This document shows, piece by piece, positions 61,505 through 64,000 of a stretch of 64,000 nucleotides of DNA. Positions within the stretch are counted from its first letter, which is position 1, and each line of letters starts with the position of its first letter. This DNA is from Megamonas funiformis (lineage in GTDB: Bacteria; Bacillota; Negativicutes; Selenomonadales; Selenomonadaceae). The notes beneath the pieces are model-generated. The model had not been told where the DNA came from and ran no database searches. It was given only the letters and a program-made list of their open reading frames with translations. Both the position numbers and the translations under genes were made by a program. The stretch covers positions 2,307,292-2,371,291 of the forward strand of contig NZ_CP048627.1 of NCBI RefSeq assembly GCF_010669225.1, given 5' to 3'.

Positions 61505-62711
61505 GATGATTTTTAAACGACTTATAATTTTTAGTATAGTTTTTGTACAAATTTTTATAGCATTTAACCCAGCAAGGGCTATGGATAGCATAGTAGATGA
61601 TGCTCCACCAGTAGATGAATCAAAACCATATATTCCTGTTACAGCAGATAATCTACAAGATATGACTGCTCAAGCTGCAATTTTGATAGATGCAACTACA
61701 GGTAGAGTTCTTTATGAAAAAAATCCAGACGCTAAGGCAATGCCTGCAAGTACGACTAAGATGATGACTTGCATACTTGGACTGGAAAATGCAAATGATG
61801 ATGACATTGTTGAAGTTGATAAACGTGCTGTAGGTGTAGAAGGTTCTGCCATTTATATAAATGAAGGCGATAAAATAAAAATGTCAGAACTGTTGCAAGC
61901 TACAATGCTAGCCTCTGGTAATGATGGTGCTGCTGCTATTGCTTATTATGTAGGAAAAGGTTCCCTAGAAACTTTTGTGCAAATGATGAATGATAAAGCA
62001 AAAGAAATTGGCGCTACTAATACACATTTTAATAATCCTCATGGATTGACAGACCCAAATCATTATACAACAGCTAGAGATTTAGCTAAGATTGCAAGAT
62101 ATACATATCAAAATGAAAAATTCCGTAAGATAGTATCAACAAAAGAACAAGAGATACAGTGGGTAAATCCAGCGGAACGAAAAGATATCTATGGTAGTAC
62201 AAATCGTTTATTGTGGAATTATGATGATGTAACTGGTATAAAAACAGGGTATACTGATGCTGCTGGTGGCTGTTTAGTAGCTTCTGCACAAAAAAATGGT
62301 GTTACACTTATTGCCGTAGTATTGAAAACATCAGATAGTAGAGCTCGTTTTGTTGAAGGCAGAGCTTTATTGGATTATGGATTTAAACATATAAAAGAAA
62401 TGAAAACTGTTGATGAACAGAAATTAATTTCTAGTATATATACGCATAATAGCACTAATTATAAGACTACAGTAAAACCTATACAGCCTTTTACTTATTT
62501 AGTCATGGATACAGATAATGTAGATGATTTTTCCTGGAAAATGAATTTACCAGCATATATAGATGCTCCATTAAAACAAGGTGCTAAAGTGGGAACAGTT
62601 GATTTATTATATCAGGGAAATGTTGTTGGTAGTGTAGATATGGTAACGACAGAAGAAGTAACAGAAGGATTTAATCTTTTAGGTTTTTTACACAAATTAT
62701 TTTTTAGTTAA
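61497..62711 (+). CDS. D-alanyl-D-alanine carboxypeptidase (penicillin-binding protein 5/6 type)
   Basis: 404 residues from GTG 61497, or 401 from ATG 61506. Signal peptide (about 1-28, ending ARAM). Catalytic SxxK is Ser85-Thr-Thr-Lys88 in MPASTTKMM; the SGN motif is in LASGNDGAAAIAYY and KTG in GIKTGYTDAAGG. A C-terminal beta-domain and an amphipathic tail (GFNLLGFLHKLFF) for membrane attachment follow. It trims the terminal D-Ala from peptidoglycan stem peptides. It overlaps the thioesterase gene by 8 bases. Confidence 0.93.
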   Translation: MNEMIFKRLIIFSIVFVQIFIAFNPARAMDSIVDDAPPVDESKPYIPVTADNLQDMTAQAAILIDATTGRVLYEKNPDAKAMPASTTKMMTCILGLENANDDDIVEVDKRAVGVEGSAIYINEGDKIKMSELLQATMLASGNDGAAAIAYYVGKGSLETFVQMMNDKAKEIGATNTHFNNPHGLTDPNHYTTARDLAKIARYTYQNEKFRKIVSTKEQEIQWVNPAERKDIYGSTNRLLWNYDDVTGIKTGYTDAAGGCLVASAQKNGVTLIAVVLKTSDSRARFVEGRALLDYGFKHIKEMKTVDEQKLISSIYTHNSTNYKTTVKPIQPFTYLVMDTDNVDDFSWKMNLPAYIDAPLKQGAKVGTVDLLYQGNVVGSVDMVTTEEVTEGFNLLGFLHKLFFS

Positions 62712-62747
62712 TAAAGAGAAAACTTAATAAATGAAGGGAATGATAAT

Positions 62748-63689
62748 ATGCAAGCATTACTACACGCTATCAGTGGTGTTTTGACTTTGATTTTTATGGG
62801 GCTGATAGGTTGCTATCTAGCTAAGATTGGTTGGATAAACAAAGATAATAAAGCTCTATTGCCGAAATTGGTAACAAATATATCATTGCCTTTGTTTTTT
62901 ATCTATAATATTACACATGCTTTTAGTCATGACCAATTATTGCATTTAATAACTGGTTCTATCGTGCCATTTATTTCTATTGGTGTATGTTTTATTTTAA
63001 GTGTGTTTTTGGCAAGATTTATGTCTAAAAAAGGTCATAGAGGAATTTTTCAATCTACATTTACAACTTCAAATACTATTTTTGTAGGTTTACCAGTAAC
63101 TATGGCATTATTTGGTGAGGAAGCAATACCTTATACTTTATTGTATTTTTTTGCTAATACTACATTCTTTTGGACTTTAGGAAATGCTTGTATTCAGGCT
63201 GATTCAAAAGAATTTTCTTATCAGCAAATGTTTACTTTAAAAACATTGAGAAGAATTTTTTCTCCACCGATTTTAGGGTTTTTAGCTTCATTGATTATTT
63301 TAATTTTAGACATTCCTTTACCTAAATTTTTTATGGATACAGCTCAATATATGGGGAATTTAACAACACCACTTGCTTTGATTTTTATAGGTGTAACACT
63401 TTATTCCATGGGTTTGAAAAAAATTCGTTTTGATTTAGGTTTAATAGGTATATGTTTAGGTAGATTTATAATTGCACCGCTTAGCATGTACTTATTGTCT
63501 TTTATCTTCCCTATACCAGAATTGATGTTTAAAGTATTTGTAATCATGGCGTCATTACCTGCGATGATTCAAACAGTAGTATTATCTAGTCTTTATAATA
63601 CAGATACAGAATATGCAACATTAGTAGTTTCTGCGACTACATTATTATCTATAATTACAATTCCAATATATATGGTATTATTATCGTAA
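62748..63689 (+). CDS. AEC (auxin efflux carrier)-family transporter
   Basis: 313 residues with about ten membrane helices in two inverted halves. MGLIGCYLAKIGWINKDNKALLPKLVTNISLPLFF and TFTTSNTIFVGLPVTMALFGEEAI (shown in part) are typical of the bacterial malate-permease-like branch; the second half has MASLPAMIQTVVLSSLYNTD. Such proteins carry organic acids. Start follows AAGGGAATGAT. Its stop codon is followed after 6 bases by the second 188-bp structured element. Confidence 0.87.
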   Translation: MQALLHAISGVLTLIFMGLIGCYLAKIGWINKDNKALLPKLVTNISLPLFFIYNITHAFSHDQLLHLITGSIVPFISIGVCFILSVFLARFMSKKGHRGIFQSTFTTSNTIFVGLPVTMALFGEEAIPYTLLYFFANTTFFWTLGNACIQADSKEFSYQQMFTLKTLRRIFSPPILGFLASLIILILDIPLPKFFMDTAQYMGNLTTPLALIFIGVTLYSMGLKKIRFDLGLIGICLGRFIIAPLSMYLLSFIFPIPELMFKVFVIMASLPAMIQTVVLSSLYNTDTEYATLVVSATTLLSIITIPIYMVLLS

Positions 63690-63695
63690 GTTTTT

Positions 63696-63883
63696 GTTCA
63701 TTTCTTTGATGACAAAGAAACGAACCAAAGAAATCACCGCAGATAAAATTTTAATTTTGAAAATAATTATCGCTTCATACAACGCTTAGAAACTCGCTAC
63801 GCTCAAACATTCAGACTAAAACCGTATTCAGCGATAATTATTTTCAATAACCTTGCGGTTACCTTTAAAATTTTATAATGCGG
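63696..63883 (+). repeat. 188-bp structured dispersed element, copy 2 (3' of the AEC gene)
   Basis: Hairpin part GTTC-x-TTTCTTTG-ATGA-CAAAGAAA-x-GAAC at 63696-63725, then the 147-bp core at 63737-63883 with CCGCAGATAAAATTTTA and TAAAATTTTATAATGCGG ends. It is the inverted counterpart of 20261-20448, with the same internal distances. The hairpin again faces the stop codon of the adjacent transporter. The last 117 bases of the window show nothing recognisable. Confidence 0.85.
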
Positions 63884-64000
63884 GAAATAAAAATACGTAT
63901 TATTTAATTGTAATTAATGTTTATATTAGTTTATGAATAAGAAAAATTATGTGAAATGTTGTACCTATTAGTGGATTTTACAGCAATAAAAAATTGTTTT

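Noticed and set aside
1-64000. CRISPR arrays, tRNA or rRNA genes, prophage genes
   Set aside because: I looked for regularly spaced repeats, cloverleaf-like sequences and phage structural genes and found none; the TnpB genes belong to transposons, not to CRISPR loci.

Overview
The window is a low-GC chromosomal segment from a diderm (outer-membrane-bearing) Firmicute of the class Negativicutes. It is most like Megamonas or a close Selenomonadaceae relative, but the genus is an inference from gene content. The decisive evidence is three porins that each carry an N-terminal S-layer-homology (SLH) domain in front of an outer-membrane barrel. A Skp/OmpH chaperone, a TonB-like protein and an ArnT-like lipid A glycosyltransferase support this, alongside typical Firmicute genes (MocR-type PdxR, DUF1847, class III ribonucleotide reductase, HPr/enzyme I). 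There are no rRNA or tRNA genes, no CRISPR array and no prophage.

Layout. 1-10.7 kb is an envelope/phosphate block. It holds the end of a TonB-like gene, an operon of response regulator, histidine kinase and ArnT-like transferase, and a divergent SLH porin followed by two tandem secreted metallophosphoesterases and a YibE/F membrane protein. Two promoters here carry 11-bp-phased TTACA-type direct repeats. 10.7-20.1 kb is mostly housekeeping: a 3-hydroxyisobutyrate-type dehydrogenase, a TPR-like protein, an MFS symporter, a HAD phosphatase, rpsO-pnp-trmL-murB, a LysE exporter and a DUF1847 protein. 20.2-33.3 kb carries a dicarboxylate-type symporter with a structured repeat at its 3' end, a TetR regulator, an HPP protein, a second dehydrogenase overlapping recQ, a phosphohexomutase, a DUF815 ATPase, and the pdxST/pdxR divergon. 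33.4-42.6 kb is a sugar-catabolism divergon (fucose-isomerase-family enzyme, xylulokinase, sugar porter, LacI regulator, DUF4867). Two identical-type operators control it and an IS607-type transposon interrupts it.

42.6-51 kb contains two genes broken by internal deletion (a class III aminotransferase and a DUF554 protein), an OmpH protein, an alpha-glucosidase, an ADP-ribosylglycohydrolase, araD, and an anaerobic ribonucleotide reductase whose glycyl-radical domain is encoded as a separate small protein. 51-58 kb has two tandem SLH porins sharing a leader motif, a complete IS605-type element (Y1 transposase plus TnpB) and sstT. 58-64 kb has ptsH-ptsI with a small unknown partner, a thioesterase, a D-Ala-D-Ala carboxypeptidase, an AEC transporter and a second, inverted copy of the structured repeat.

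The signals I rate highest are: (i) a 188-bp structured element found just after the stop codons of two unrelated transporters, with differences between copies that preserve the fold; (ii) the two-component system next to phased direct repeats that also precede a distal phosphatase gene; (iii) a perfect 13-bp hairpin covering the ribosome-binding site of the ArnT-like gene; (iv) the split class III ribonucleotide reductase with a paired NrdR-like site; and (v) the paired operators of the sugar divergon. All functional calls come from reading motifs; no database search was run.
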